A stretch of 64,000 nt of DNA from Prevotella sp. P3-122 (GTDB lineage Bacteria; Bacteroidota; Bacteroidia; Bacteroidales; Bacteroidaceae). The position numbers were made by a program, and so were the translations under genes. Positions 32,957 to 42,024 of this stretch are shown here, one piece after another. The stretch is from contig NZ_NPJH01000030.1 in NCBI RefSeq assembly GCF_002251365.1, forward strand, positions 112,622-176,621, given 5' to 3'. Under the pieces are notes generated by a model. That model saw only the letters and a program-made list of their open reading frames with translations. It made no database searches and was not told the DNA's origin. Within the stretch, counting starts at the first letter, position 1. Each line of letters opens with the position of its first letter.

Positions 32957-34342
32957 TCATTTGAACGGGATGTTTATACCCATGCTGATGTTAGCCTTGC
33001 CAGAGAGCGGCAAGCCCTGTTTAGCCAGTTTGCCAAGCGTATGGTCCATGCCGAGGAAGAGGCTGCATCCATTAGGATGGAAGTTGAGCAGCCATCCCAT
33101 GCTCGTACCATAGGTGTTGACAGAGAAGTTGGCTGATGCAGAGAAAATCTTGCATGGAGCCACATTGGCCGACAGGCGGAAGTCTGTCCAAGAATACTTT
33201 CCGGCGAAGCGAGTACTGTTCAGCAAGCCGAACGACATCTTATTGTAGAAGTCCGGTGTGTACTCTACGCCGAGATTCATTGTAGCGGCGAGAGCCTTTG
33301 TGCGGCCGCCCTGGTCTCCATTATCCTGGAGCTCGTAGAGGGCTGCGAGTCCTTCCGTGAAACGGTCCATCTCATTTTCAAAAGAGTGAGCCTCATCGTC
33401 ATCAATGTTGAAGATGTAAGTGTCTGTATCAATGGTGCGGTCACCATTTGTAGACGCCATGAAATTGGTCTTCCACCCGATGAATCCAAGATCGAGGAGC
33501 GCAGCTGAGAATTTCCAGTTGTTATCATATTCGTACTCAGCACCGAGGTCTACGGCGAAACCAAAACCATTGACACCCCATGAGCTGTCGTCTATACCAC
33601 TAACATATTCGTGCTCTGTCTCCTCACCCTCTGGACCACGCATTTTCTTTTCCATCTCAAACGTTAGGTCCTTGATGCTTGCCTGGAGATTGGCGTTAGT
33701 GACACCAGTCCATGAGTTCTCACCAAGAGTAATCTGTCCCTTTGTCACCTCGGCGTCAATGTTGGCTATACCAAGCAAGACCTTCAGCTTGGCACCCACA
33801 CGCAGCTTATCAGTTATCTGACGGCTGTGGCCCAAGGCTATTTCCGCATAGCCAACAGCAGAGGCATTGAGGTCACTGATGTCGTATGTCTGATTTTGCA
33901 CACCCTCCTTGGCAAGGCGCAGTATGGAACCAGGCAACTGGATTCCAAGTGACTGGCGCGCATTGATCTCAATGGTGTTATAGCCTCCGAAACCCTTAAA
34001 ACCAGCTCCTAATATCTGAACCTTGAGGTCCTCGCTTATCTTGTTCTTGTCATTGATGCCGCTCAGAAACTCATCCGCACTCACATTGGGATTGAGGAAC
34101 AGAGCCGTACGGCCATCCACGTTGAAAAGGATGTTGTCAACACCGATGTTGGAATTGAGTCCAACGTTGAGGTTACCCAATGCCGGCACTGCCACGTAGT
34201 TTTGCTCGTTGGCAAATGCAGGGTTAAGGTCGTGACGGTATTGATATCCATCAGTGAAATAACCTGACTTGAGGTTCTGGGCTGTTGCGGCAGATGCCAT
34301 GCCGAGTGCTGCCACCGCAAGAAATATTCTATAGTTTTTCAT
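32957..34342 (-). CDS. DUF5723-like outer-membrane beta-barrel protein
   Basis: This 461-aa protein is of unknown function. A signal peptide ends ASAATAQ at residue 22. The mature N terminus (LKSGYFTDGYQYRHDLNPAFA) and the alternating amphipathic strands ending in an aromatic residue (GINIPFK) fit an outer-membrane barrel of the Bacteroidetes DUF5723 type. It follows a lipoprotein gene by 39 nt on the same strand, a pairing I recall as common in this phylum, and a strong terminator ends the unit. A shared role in envelope biogenesis or export is inferred only from that pairing. Confidence 0.75.
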   Translation of the reverse strand: MKNYRIFLAVAALGMASAATAQNLKSGYFTDGYQYRHDLNPAFANEQNYVAVPALGNLNVGLNSNIGVDNILFNVDGRTALFLNPNVSADEFLSGINDKNKISEDLKVQILGAGFKGFGGYNTIEINARQSLGIQLPGSILRLAKEGVQNQTYDISDLNASAVGYAEIALGHSRQITDKLRVGAKLKVLLGIANIDAEVTKGQITLGENSWTGVTNANLQASIKDLTFEMEKKMRGPEGEETEHEYVSGIDDSSWGVNGFGFAVDLGAEYEYDNNWKFSAALLDLGFIGWKTNFMASTNGDRTIDTDTYIFNIDDDEAHSFENEMDRFTEGLAALYELQDNGDQGGRTKALAATMNLGVEYTPDFYNKMSFGLLNSTRFAGKYSWTDFRLSANVAPCKIFSASANFSVNTYGTSMGWLLNFHPNGCSLFLGMDHTLGKLAKQGLPLSGKANISMGINIPFK

Positions 34343-34381
34343 AATGTTTCCTTGTTTTTAATTGACTGACTTGGTGGTAGC

Positions 34382-36151
34382 TTACAATTCGTCATCGTAG
34401 TATCCGCTGACTTTGGCCTTGAGGTCATTGATGATTAGCTTCATAGACGGAGCAAGTATAGTGTCACTTCCCTTGTTGACGAGGCGCGCTTCAATCTGTA
34501 TGCCATCAAGCTCCTTTATCTCACCCTCGACCGTTAGGCTGACGGGAGCGTTTTGAGCCTTTGCGGGAATCTTCACTGTGTTTGATGTCACGCCAGCTAT
34601 TGGCTTGCCAGTCTTGTTGATTGGCAACACCTTGAGCTCGACCTCAAATGGAACCTCTGTAGAGCCCAGGAAACTCAGGTCAAGTTTGCTGACAGTCATC
34701 TTGTCGAGTTCCTCATCGCCCCAACCATCTATAGTATCAACATATTTGATGGCTGAGCCATCATTAAGCTGGAGAGGGGCGTAGAAAGTGTAGTTGCCAA
34801 CGACACGCGGAAGGTCGGTGCCAAGCTCGATACCATCTATGTCGGTCTTGTCAATTCGCGGCTCAGAGACATTGACATAGATCTTTGATGGCAGACCCTT
34901 GCCATTTACGTCGAGAACATCTGAGAGAGCGGAGAACTTCACCCATTGTGGATTGTCATAACCCTCGTAAGAGTCAGAAGGCTTTTCCGGCGAGAGCACG
35001 TAGGTATAACCAGTATTAGTGTCCTCTGTGCCAAATCTGCCGCCATCAAGTACAAACTCTTTTGAGTCGCCCTCCCTCTCGGACTTGAGGCTTATGCCTG
35101 CTCCAAGGTTCATCACCTGGCCCTGTGGGATGTACTTTTCAAGAGGATTGCTCAGAGTGAGGTAGAGTCTTGGGTCAGCAATACTGATGGATGTACCCTC
35201 CTGATTGATGAAGTCAGGGAGGTTGCTGATGTCAATTGGGTCGATCTTGATATCACCCACATTGTAAACTATTGAGCCCGTGAACTTGGTTACCTTGATG
35301 TCATCCATGGATGGAGTAACCTTGAAAGTCACCTGACTTGGCAGATTTTTGTCGACGTAGATGTTGACACGTCCTTCCTTAACAAAAATCTCATCCTCAA
35401 ACTTCAACGTGTGTTGTGTTCCGTTGAATTCGATGTTCGGAGAGCTTGCGTCAAGGGCTGTCACATTCATTGTCACAGTTAACTCGCCGTTACTGTTAGG
35501 CACAAGTGGCTCGCTGAATTCCAGTACTCCCGAGGCACTGTCATATTTTCCCTTGTCTGTAGTAGCCACAAGCCCGGCAGGGTACTTTATCTTCAGTCCC
35601 TCTATCTTCATACCACCGAGAGCGTCGGCATTCAAACCTGTCACCTTAAGCTTGGTGACAATGCGTGTTGACACATCGAGCCTGTCAATGGAAACGATGG
35701 ACTCATCGATACCGGAAGCCTCTGATGTTACTGTCGTAGGCTTGCTGGAGATGCTGTAGTAAGCTATAACGCCTCCGTCTTCTGGCAAATATCCCACAAT
35801 CTCTCTGAGGTCTGTGAGGTCAAGCGTGCTGGTGACAGGAGAAACGTCTGGCCCGATAGCAGTAAACTTAGTGATGTGGATAGGGTTTGAGTCGAATGAG
35901 CCTCCCTTCTCTACAGCATAGATGAAAGAGCCGTCTTGCAGCCGGATCTTTTTCACCTCGCTGTCATCGTCGAGGTCAAGCACTTGGTCAAGATTGGCAG
36001 CTTCAATGTTCATTGGAATCACAAGATCCTTCACCTGTAGCCTTACATTTGTGTCGATGTCGCTAAGGTCATAGGCATTGTCTACACATGATGATGTTGC
36101 CAAAAGAACAGCAGTGGAAAGTCCTAAAAGCCAATAATGTTTGTTTTTCAT
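34382..36151 (-). CDS. Large hypothetical lipoprotein, partner of the DUF5723 protein
   Basis: No named domain recognised. The 589-aa product has a lipobox LATSSC (Cys about 22) and then SCVDNAYDLSDIDTNVRLQVK, followed by long repeats of beta-sandwich-like sequence, for example LTVTMNVTALD and VTFKVTPSMDDIKV. There are several Asp/Ser-rich strands but no catalytic motif. It is probably a surface or periplasm-facing outer-membrane lipoprotein. A -7 box lies 61 nt before its start, and it shares a transcript with the DUF5723 gene. Confidence 0.75.
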   Translation of the reverse strand: MKNKHYWLLGLSTAVLLATSSCVDNAYDLSDIDTNVRLQVKDLVIPMNIEAANLDQVLDLDDDSEVKKIRLQDGSFIYAVEKGGSFDSNPIHITKFTAIGPDVSPVTSTLDLTDLREIVGYLPEDGGVIAYYSISSKPTTVTSEASGIDESIVSIDRLDVSTRIVTKLKVTGLNADALGGMKIEGLKIKYPAGLVATTDKGKYDSASGVLEFSEPLVPNSNGELTVTMNVTALDASSPNIEFNGTQHTLKFEDEIFVKEGRVNIYVDKNLPSQVTFKVTPSMDDIKVTKFTGSIVYNVGDIKIDPIDISNLPDFINQEGTSISIADPRLYLTLSNPLEKYIPQGQVMNLGAGISLKSEREGDSKEFVLDGGRFGTEDTNTGYTYVLSPEKPSDSYEGYDNPQWVKFSALSDVLDVNGKGLPSKIYVNVSEPRIDKTDIDGIELGTDLPRVVGNYTFYAPLQLNDGSAIKYVDTIDGWGDEELDKMTVSKLDLSFLGSTEVPFEVELKVLPINKTGKPIAGVTSNTVKIPAKAQNAPVSLTVEGEIKELDGIQIEARLVNKGSDTILAPSMKLIINDLKAKVSGYYDDEL

Positions 36152-36212
36152 TTCAGAAACGTTTGTTTAATGTTTTTTCGTTAAATAATTCGCAATGTTA
36201 TTATTTGCCCTG

Positions 36213-36220
36213 CAAAATTA
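36213..36220 (-). promoter_or_regulatory. -7 promoter element TAATTTTG of the lipoprotein-DUF5723 operon
   Basis: Consensus match on the minus strand with a leader of about 55 nt. Confidence 0.55.
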
Positions 36221-36260
36221 AACAAATTTTCCAAATTCAACAACAATATTGGGAAAAAAA

Positions 36261-36625
36261 CACTACTGTCCCGTTAAAGTGGACTAATCGGTCTTTGAAA
36301 TAATTGAATTACCGTCTTTTACGAGCAATTTTGGGAGTCAACGGTTTTGAACCCAAAAAGTAAGCCCCTCTTATCAAACAGACTCGGTTCAGGAGGTCTT
36401 TCCTTAGCCTCCTGAACCATTTTCGTCCAGTCTTTTTCGGGTTCTTCAAGGAAAGTGTAGCAGTTTACGTAATACATGAGCATTATTCTTATCATTGTAG
36501 CCAATCCCGAGAAACTCCATGTGCGTTTGATGCGCTTTTGTATGACCATGAGAAGGAAATTTGCTGTCAGGGTGACCCAAATTTGTATTTTGATGGCATT
36601 TAAAAACTCTCCATAGAAATACCTT
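36261..36625 (-). pseudogene. 3' remnant of an IS4-family transposase
   Basis: Only the C-terminal ~100 residues remain: FLNAIKIQIWVTLTANFLLM, then RTWSFSGLATMIRIMLMYYV, EEPEKDWTKM and PPEPSLFDKRGLLF. This is the tail of the DUF4372-associated IS4-type transposases of Bacteroides/Prevotella, as I recall them. The frame is lost upstream of about 36625, and the DDE core and left end are gone. The probable right end is CACTACTGTCCCGTTAAAGT at 36261-36280. It is inactive. Confidence 0.75.
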
Positions 36626-36745
36626 AGGGGAAAGTTCTGTCTATATATCTACAGTTATCAGCGGGTTAACACATCTTGTAAATCATCTATGACCTTATGC
36701 TATAGCGTATCCTTCGACGAGTATGGGAACATGGTTAGGGTCTTT

Positions 36746-37204
36746 CTATTGAATCGTCTGATCAAACTTACCGTTACAATCTCGAACAACTATTTTTCGA
36801 CGATATAACTTCTTCATGCGGATTTCATCCCATAAATGATTTTTAGCATCTTTCCATTTGATTAAGAAGAAATAGCAGGTATCGGTATTGTTGAATAGAT
36901 AATTGCCATCTATGGTAAACAACGAGTCTGGATATACGATGTCACCTTGGACATCAATACCATTCCACAACGTCACCTTAGAAGGATAGAGGTCACTATC
37001 AATAGGCAAATATGCAGGTTGCAATAGACAATCCACACTATCAATCGTATCGTAGTGGGAGGCACCTATAAATAAGGTGTCATTCGTACGATTCGTGAAA
37101 ATGGCGATAGTCCTTGAATCACATATAGGGATGCATGAAGAGACCAAACTAAGAATGATCGCAATATCACCTAACAAATTTCTATATTTCTTATCTATTT
37201 TCAT
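36746..37204 (-). CDS. Hypothetical lipoprotein in decayed region
   Basis: Not recognised. The 152-aa product has a signal with lipobox LVSSC (Cys about residue 24) and a small beta-rich domain with FTNRTNDTLFIGASHYD and DTCYFFLIKWKDAKNHLWDE. Base composition is more AT-rich than neighbouring genes. It sits between an IS remnant and a gene fragment, which suggests acquired accessory DNA. No promoter box is evident. Confidence 0.6.
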   Translation of the reverse strand: MKIDKKYRNLLGDIAIILSLVSSCIPICDSRTIAIFTNRTNDTLFIGASHYDTIDSVDCLLQPAYLPIDSDLYPSKVTLWNGIDVQGDIVYPDSLFTIDGNYLFNNTDTCYFFLIKWKDAKNHLWDEIRMKKLYRRKIVVRDCNGKFDQTIQ

Positions 37205-37301
37205 ATATTTTAGTAAGTGATTTAAATAGTGTTCACTGAATTAATAAAGGGGTATAGAGACTGTAAAATTTTAGCTTGTAGTTCCTGCCCCAAGATGATA
37301 A

Positions 37302-37493
37302 TTGAAGCCAGAAGTCGATTTTCTCAAAAAGGCGAAGATAAAAGCCGGAGAAATACTGGCAAGAATTATCGATCCTTTCGACTGCGGAGTGAAAGAGGAA
37401 GTAAAAGCACCCGTTGACGGTACGATATTCTTCGTCACAAACAGCCCGCTGGTCCTTGAGCACACGCTCATCTACAGGCTAAGGGAGGACTGA
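37302..37493 (+). pseudogene. C-terminal fragment of an aspartoacylase/succinylglutamate desuccinylase-like (M14) protein
   Basis: The 63 codons read KAGEILARIIDPFDCGVKEE, then VKAPVDGTIFFVTNSPLV and LEHTLIYRL. This matches the C-terminal beta domain of M14-type aspartoacylase/succinylglutamate desuccinylase proteins, as I recall them. The zinc-binding domain is absent, and an in-frame TAA lies just upstream. The ORF opens on a TTG. It overlaps the end of the gamma-carbonic-anhydrase gene by 22 nt, tail to tail. I read it as a deletion remnant, together with the IS scar nearby. Confidence 0.65.
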
Positions 37494-37999
37494 TCCTCTT
37501 CCATATACCACTTGGAATACTCCACGTAATGGCGGGCGAAATTCTCTGCCTGATTGGGCTTGGCATGCTTGATATACCTGGCCGGAACGCCTCCCCACAA
37601 CTCGTGGGAACCAATTCTTGTATTCTGCAACACCAGTGCTCCTGCCGCCACAATGGCTCCCTCGCCAACCTCACAATTGTCGAGCAACGTTGCCCCCATG
37701 CCTACCAGCGCTCCATCGCGTATGGTACAGGCATGGACGGTGGCATTATGTCCAATGGTCACATCGCTGCCAATGATGGTTGGGCCTGTGGTATTGGTAA
37801 CATGTACGCAGGCACCATCCTGAATATTTGTCCTGTTGCCAATCGTAATTGGAGCTACGTCACCACGGACAACGGCATTGAACCAAACTGAGCACTCTTC
37901 ACCCATTGTCACATCGCCAACTATAGTGGCATTCTCGCTGAAATAACAGTCCCTACCCCATTTCGGAGTAAGACCTCTTATAGGTTTTATCAAAGCCAT
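37472..37999 (-). CDS. Gamma carbonic anhydrase family protein (left-handed beta-helix)
   Basis: This 175-aa protein folds as hexapeptide repeats in a trimeric left-handed beta-helix, like YrdA/PaaY. Family features are SENATIVGDVTMGEECSVWF (about 22-41), NAVVRGDVAPITIGNRTNIQ (about 42-61), DGACVHV, and GHNATVHACTIRDGALVGMG with two metal His (about 88-110). It ends ARYIKHAKPNQAENFARHY. The start at 37999 (MALIKPIRGLTPKWG) is chosen because the longer frame runs into the tRNA terminator. Substrate unknown; many members are not carbonic anhydrases. Confidence 0.9.
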   Translation of the reverse strand: MALIKPIRGLTPKWGRDCYFSENATIVGDVTMGEECSVWFNAVVRGDVAPITIGNRTNIQDGACVHVTNTTGPTIIGSDVTIGHNATVHACTIRDGALVGMGATLLDNCEVGEGAIVAAGALVLQNTRIGSHELWGGVPARYIKHAKPNQAENFARHYVEYSKWYMEEDQSSLSL

Positions 38000-38073
38000 A
38001 ACGGATAAGGATATTGTCTGAAGGAATAAAAGAATTCTTAGGAATGCTGAATTTTGCAGAAAAACGGAGGCAT

Positions 38074-38108
38074 AAAAAAATCCCCCGGACTCCGAAGAAT
38101 CACGGGGG
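38074..38108 (-). terminator. Terminator of tRNA-Val copy 2
   Basis: On the minus strand an 11-bp GC-rich stem with a TTCG loop and one bulge is followed by seven T (complement of 38074-38080). Confidence 0.9.
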
Positions 38109-38118
38109 AACACCCCTG

Positions 38119-38193
38119 TGGGCGTTGACGGATTCGAACCGCCGACCCTCTGCTTGTAAGGCAGATGCTCTAAACCAGCTGAGCTAAACGCCC
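38119..38193 (-). tRNA. tRNA-Val (anticodon UAC), copy 2
   Basis: It is identical over all 75 nt to the copy at 26801-26875, with its own promoter and terminator. The flanking sequences differ, so only the gene itself is duplicated or kept identical by gene conversion. Confidence 0.97.
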
Positions 38194-38213
38194 TTTGTTC
38201 CGTATTGCGTGTG

Positions 38214-38221
38214 CAAAGGTA
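38214..38221 (-). promoter_or_regulatory. Promoter of tRNA-Val copy 2 (-7 TACCTTTG, -33 TTTG)
   Basis: Same -7 sequence and distance to the tRNA as copy 1, with TTTG 20 nt upstream. Confidence 0.75.
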
Positions 38222-38412
38222 CGCATATTATTCTGTTCCTCCAAATTTTCCAAAGACTTTTTTCACATTTGTAGCAAAAAAAACGCCTTTGTGGAAAAAT
38301 CGTGCAGTTGACAACTGGTTATTGATTGACGAACATAAATAACCTTACAGGCAAGAGAGCCATACTTCCCGACTGGCTTAGTTAATTTTACGGTTCAGTA
38401 GAAATTTGCTGA

Positions 38413-38687
38413 GGGCTACAGTGATCCGTATGAAGAGTCTGTCCTCCCTTTTCTCTTATCCAGAATATGACTGAAAATTACAGTACCTGTTTTGCCCATC
38501 TCAGACGCAAAGCTTTGCAAGTGCCAACGCAAAGCTTTGCAACTGCCAACGCAAAGCTTTGCAACCCTCCACGCAAAGCTTTGCATCCGCCAACGCAAAG
38601 CTTTGCAATCGCTCCCGCAAAAAGATCTGCTGGAACAGGTGACTTCATTTATGAATCCCCTTCCCAATATTTTTCCACTGAGCAGAT
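38413..38687 (-). repeat. GCAAAGCTTTGC 22-bp-period repeat element, family 2, copy 1
   Basis: The palindrome GCAAAGCTTTGC occurs at 38507, 38529, 38551, 38573 and 38595, exactly 22 bp apart. A degenerate sixth unit begins at 38617. The unique flanks on both sides align, in inverted orientation, with those of 54249-54510, for example TTTTCTCTTATCCAGAATA and GCCCATCTCAGACGCAAAG. No transposase or terminal inverted repeat is seen. Confidence 0.92.
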
Positions 38688-38774
38688 ATTTTACACATGG
38701 CGACAGAAGAATATGCAAACAAAAAGGGTGCGCATCTCTGCGCACCCAAATATGCTTATCAGTATTAGCAGATA

Positions 38775-39944
38775 TTAGTCTGTAATCTGAACAGTTGCAC
38801 GACGGTTGAATGAGATTGGAGAAAGCTCATCAACACCACCCTTACCAACAGATGTGATCTTGTCGCGGCCTACGCCCATCTTAACAAGTTCCTCTGTAAC
38901 GGTAGCAGCACGACCCTCAGAGAGCTTCTGGTTGATTGCAGGAGTACCAGTAGCGCTATCAGCATAACCAGTAACAGAGAGCTTGCAGTTGTTCTCCTTA
39001 GCGTACTTAGCAAGAGCCTGTACGTTTACGAGATCCTTCTGAGAAGCGATGTTTGTTCTGTTGATGTTGAAGAATACAGATACCGGAGTAGTGATAAACT
39101 CCTTAACAGCCTTCGGGGTCTCAACAGGCTTCTGGTTAGCCAGCATGTTCTTCAGGCGTGCGTTCTCAGCGTTAGCATCGTTGAGCTGTGCGTTGAGGGC
39201 ATCGATCTGAGACTGTGCGAGAGCCTTGATAGCGTCAACATCTGGAGTCTTCTCCCATGTAGACTTGCCAAGGTTGAAGGTCAGACCAACTTCTGCATAG
39301 AGGTTGTTGTCCTTATCCTCCCATCCACGGTTAACGTGGCTGTCCTTCAGAGTGTTGCCATAAGCGCCGTCGAAGTCCTCCTCAAGACGGTTCCAGCCAG
39401 CCTCAACATAGATATTGGCATACTTGCAAAGACGCCAAGAAGACTGGAGACCAACGCTCAGCTGCATTGCGTAAAAATTATCATCGCAGTTACGAGAGAT
39501 ACCACCACCGAAGAAAGGAATTACATTCCATACGCGGGTTGGATTGTAACCGCAAAGCAAGTTGCTGAGGTTAAGCATTACCTGCTCGTTCAATGTCCAA
39601 TAGTTGAACTTAGATGTTGGGTTCTGTGGACCTACCTGCTTGGCATTCCAAGCCTGCAGCTTGGTACGGAGACCGATACCAGGAGTAAACCACTTACCGA
39701 GAGCAATTGCGCCACCCCAAGAGGTACGGTCGCCAGCAAAGAGACCATAGTGGTCACCACCATCAAGGCCACGGCCATGCTCCTGGTCAGAAATCCAAGA
39801 ATTGAAATCACCACCGACCTGAACGAACCAGTTACTCCAGAAAGAGTTTGTAGCTACGCTGTACTTCAGTACAGGGTCTGAGTCTTGTGCGGAAGCACCA
39901 AGCGAAACACCGGCAAAAGCCAATGCAATCAATAACTTTTTCAT
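38775..39944 (-). CDS. OmpA family outer-membrane protein
   Basis: This 389-aa protein links the outer membrane to peptidoglycan. A signal peptide ends LGASAQ at residue 20. An N-terminal eight-stranded barrel (about 21-235) with many aromatic residues follows. A short coiled segment (ALAQSQIDALNAQLNDANAE, about 240-265) leads to the OmpA C domain (about 285-389): VSVFFNINRTNIASQ, LSVTGYADSATGTPAINQKL, SEGRAATVTEELVKMGV and a final FNRRATVQITD. The Asp and Arg that bind diaminopimelate are present. Monocistronic with a ~65-nt leader; likely an abundant porin. Confidence 0.93.
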   Translation of the reverse strand: MKKLLIALAFAGVSLGASAQDSDPVLKYSVATNSFWSNWFVQVGGDFNSWISDQEHGRGLDGGDHYGLFAGDRTSWGGAIALGKWFTPGIGLRTKLQAWNAKQVGPQNPTSKFNYWTLNEQVMLNLSNLLCGYNPTRVWNVIPFFGGGISRNCDDNFYAMQLSVGLQSSWRLCKYANIYVEAGWNRLEEDFDGAYGNTLKDSHVNRGWEDKDNNLYAEVGLTFNLGKSTWEKTPDVDAIKALAQSQIDALNAQLNDANAENARLKNMLANQKPVETPKAVKEFITTPVSVFFNINRTNIASQKDLVNVQALAKYAKENNCKLSVTGYADSATGTPAINQKLSEGRAATVTEELVKMGVGRDKITSVGKGGVDELSPISFNRRATVQITD

Positions 39945-40008
39945 ACTCTTATAAAATTAAATTTAAAAAAATCCATCAAAGATACACTATCGTGTAGCTA
40001 TTTGGGGG

Positions 40009-40016
40009 CAAAGTTA
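40009..40016 (-). promoter_or_regulatory. -7 promoter element TAACTTTG of the OmpA-family gene
   Basis: Consensus match on the minus strand, 64 nt before the ATG. Confidence 0.6.
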
Positions 40017-40116
40017 GCATTTTTTTTTATAATTCGCCCCATTATTTTAAAAAAAATATCCTTTTTTATACTATTGAGCCTTATTTTTCATTTCTTTAGG
40101 GCATTATTTTGCTTAT

Positions 40117-41982
40117 TCACGCAAAAAGTCGCTCTATTTCCAACTGTTTCAATATGCAGAGCACAGTCTTGCCATCAGGAGTGGTATTAGCATTGCTGCA
40201 CATGAATAGCGAGTTGACGATATTCTCCATCTCGTCATTGCCCAACACTTCACCATGCGTAATGGCAGAAGCCCTTGCCATAGCCAAGGCGAGAGAGGCG
40301 TCGATGTCGGCCTTAGCAGACAATGTGCCCTCGGCAGCAGCATCCACCATGTCGAGGATAAGATTGACGGGGTTGATGCCGTCGAGTCCGGCAGGTATGC
40401 CGTTGATGGCAAAATTCCCATTTCCAAGATCAGACAAGTCAAAGCCTATGGCCTGCAGCTCGGGAGCCACCTTCTCATAGACAACACGTTGCGACTGACT
40501 AAGCTGGACAGTTTCTGGGAACAGGACTTTCTGTACTGTTGCAGTACGCGCAGAGACCTGCTGCAGATACTGCTCGTAAAGGATGCGGACGTGTGCCCGA
40601 TGCTGATCGATTATCATTAGCCCCGACTTTACGGCCGTCATTATATATTTACCTTTATACTGATAATGAGACGGCGACTTATCTTCCACCAGAGAGTTGA
40701 CTGCTACCGGCTCGTCGGATATCGTGTCTCCGAACAGCTTGCCCTGAGTGGGTGTTTCTTCCTTTTCAAGTCCCTGATAGAGCATTTCCCACTGGTCAGG
40801 TATTGAGGCGCGGCTATTTGCCTTCGACTCAATGGTCATCCCTGCGGCAGGTCTCTTTGGCGAAGAAGGTGTAGAGGCAAAAGGATTGTACTGAGGGTTG
40901 TAGTCTACGTCTGGCATCTCTGCAGATAACCCAGATGAGAATACCGGTATATCAGGCTTGCCCTGAGTGTCGAAATCAATCGTTGGCACGTCATTATAGT
41001 ACCCGACGCTCTCCTTTACAGCTGCCGACAATATCTGCCATATAGCCTGCTCATTCTCAAATTTTATCTCGGTCTTGGTGGGATGGATGTTGACATCAAT
41101 ATCGTGCGGATCGACGGTAAAGAACAGGAAGTAAGGCACCTGCTCGCCCTGAGGAACGAGCCTCTCAAATGCAGCAGCAACAGCCTTGTTGAAATATGGA
41201 TGCCGCATGTAGCGTCCGTTGACGAAGAAATACTGGTTGGGCATTTTTTTGCGTGAAGACTGGGGCTTGCCTACAAAACCTGATATCTTGCACACCGTTG
41301 TCTCAACATTCACGGGAAGCAAATCCTGATTGATTTTCTTTCCGAAGACATCGACTATCCTCTGCTTCATGCCGCAGGCACGGAGGTTCAATATCTCCAC
41401 TCCATTACTGTACAAGGTGAAATGTATGTCGGGATAGACAAGTACTATGCGCTCAAATGCCGTCACGATGTTGTTGAGTTCCGTAGAATTGGACTTCAGG
41501 AACTTACGTCTTGCAGGAACATTATAGAACAGGTTGCTCACAAGGAAATTGCTGCCCACAGGACAGGAACATGGCTCCTGACCGGAAAACCTGCTTCCCG
41601 AAATAGACAGCGATGTTCCTATATCGTCTGTTTCCATACGGGTCTTCAAGTCGACCTGGGCAACGGCTGCAATGGAAGCCAGGGCCTCGCCACGGAATCC
41701 CATTGTGCGCAACTCAAACAGGTCGCCAGCCTGCCTGATCTTTGACGTAGCGTGCCTTTCAAACGACAGGCGGGCATCAGTCTCCGACATGCCCTTTCCA
41801 TTGTCAATGACCTGTATTGACGTTCGTCCAGCATCAACGACAAGCACATCTATGCGGGTAGCTCCAGCATCAATGGCATTCTCGACAAGCTCCTTGATGA
41901 CAGAGGCAGGCCGTTGTATGACCTCACCTGCCGCTATCTGGTTAGCCACAGAGTCGGGCAAAAGTTGTATAATATCACTCAT
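40117..41982 (-). CDS. mutL: DNA mismatch repair protein MutL
   Basis: This 621-aa ATPase couples mismatch recognition to strand removal. The GHKL ATPase domain shows [20 protein letters not shown] (about 11-30), [12 protein letters not shown] (Glu/Asn), VIDNGKGM (about 58) and [15 protein letters not shown] (about 92-106). The transducer domain runs to about 330, then a linker and a C-terminal dimerisation domain (about 430-621). The endonuclease motif DQHA(x)2E(x)4E reads [12 protein letters not shown], with the first Glu lost. The usual CPHGRP box reads TPDGKT. I infer weak or no nicking activity. It ends the guaB-PPIase-surA-ostA run, with a 42-nt gap from ostA. Confidence 0.95.
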   Translation of the reverse strand: MSDIIQLLPDSVANQIAAGEVIQRPASVIKELVENAIDAGATRIDVLVVDAGRTSIQVIDNGKGMSETDARLSFERHATSKIRQAGDLFELRTMGFRGEALASIAAVAQVDLKTRMETDDIGTSLSISGSRFSGQEPCSCPVGSNFLVSNLFYNVPARRKFLKSNSTELNNIVTAFERIVLVYPDIHFTLYSNGVEILNLRACGMKQRIVDVFGKKINQDLLPVNVETTVCKISGFVGKPQSSRKKMPNQYFFVNGRYMRHPYFNKAVAAAFERLVPQGEQVPYFLFFTVDPHDIDVNIHPTKTEIKFENEQAIWQILSAAVKESVGYYNDVPTIDFDTQGKPDIPVFSSGLSAEMPDVDYNPQYNPFASTPSSPKRPAAGMTIESKANSRASIPDQWEMLYQGLEKEETPTQGKLFGDTISDEPVAVNSLVEDKSPSHYQYKGKYIMTAVKSGLMIIDQHRAHVRILYEQYLQQVSARTATVQKVLFPETVQLSQSQRVVYEKVAPELQAIGFDLSDLGNGNFAINGIPAGLDGINPVNLILDMVDAAAEGTLSAKADIDASLALAMARASAITHGEVLGNDEMENIVNSLFMCSNANTTPDGKTVLCILKQLEIERLFA

Positions 41983-42024
41983 AAGAATGGATTCTCTATT
42001 ATTCTTTATAAATACCTCTCACCA

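Larger units (their letters stand above)
38194..38774. other. Gene-free region between tRNA-Val and the OmpA-family gene
   Basis: This 581-bp region holds the tRNA promoter and the family-2 repeat element (38413-38687). Both strands carry ORFs of ~100 codons across the repeat, which are artefacts of its 22-bp period. Confidence 0.8.

Noticed and set aside
38113..38113. Longer start (213 aa) of the gamma-carbonic-anhydrase-like protein
   Set aside because: The extension runs through the tRNA-Val terminator and its translation is unlike the family; the family start is at 37999.
38507..38606. CRISPR array
   Set aside because: Repeats are 12-bp palindromes with ~10-bp, similar linkers; there are no 30-bp unique spacers, leader or cas genes.
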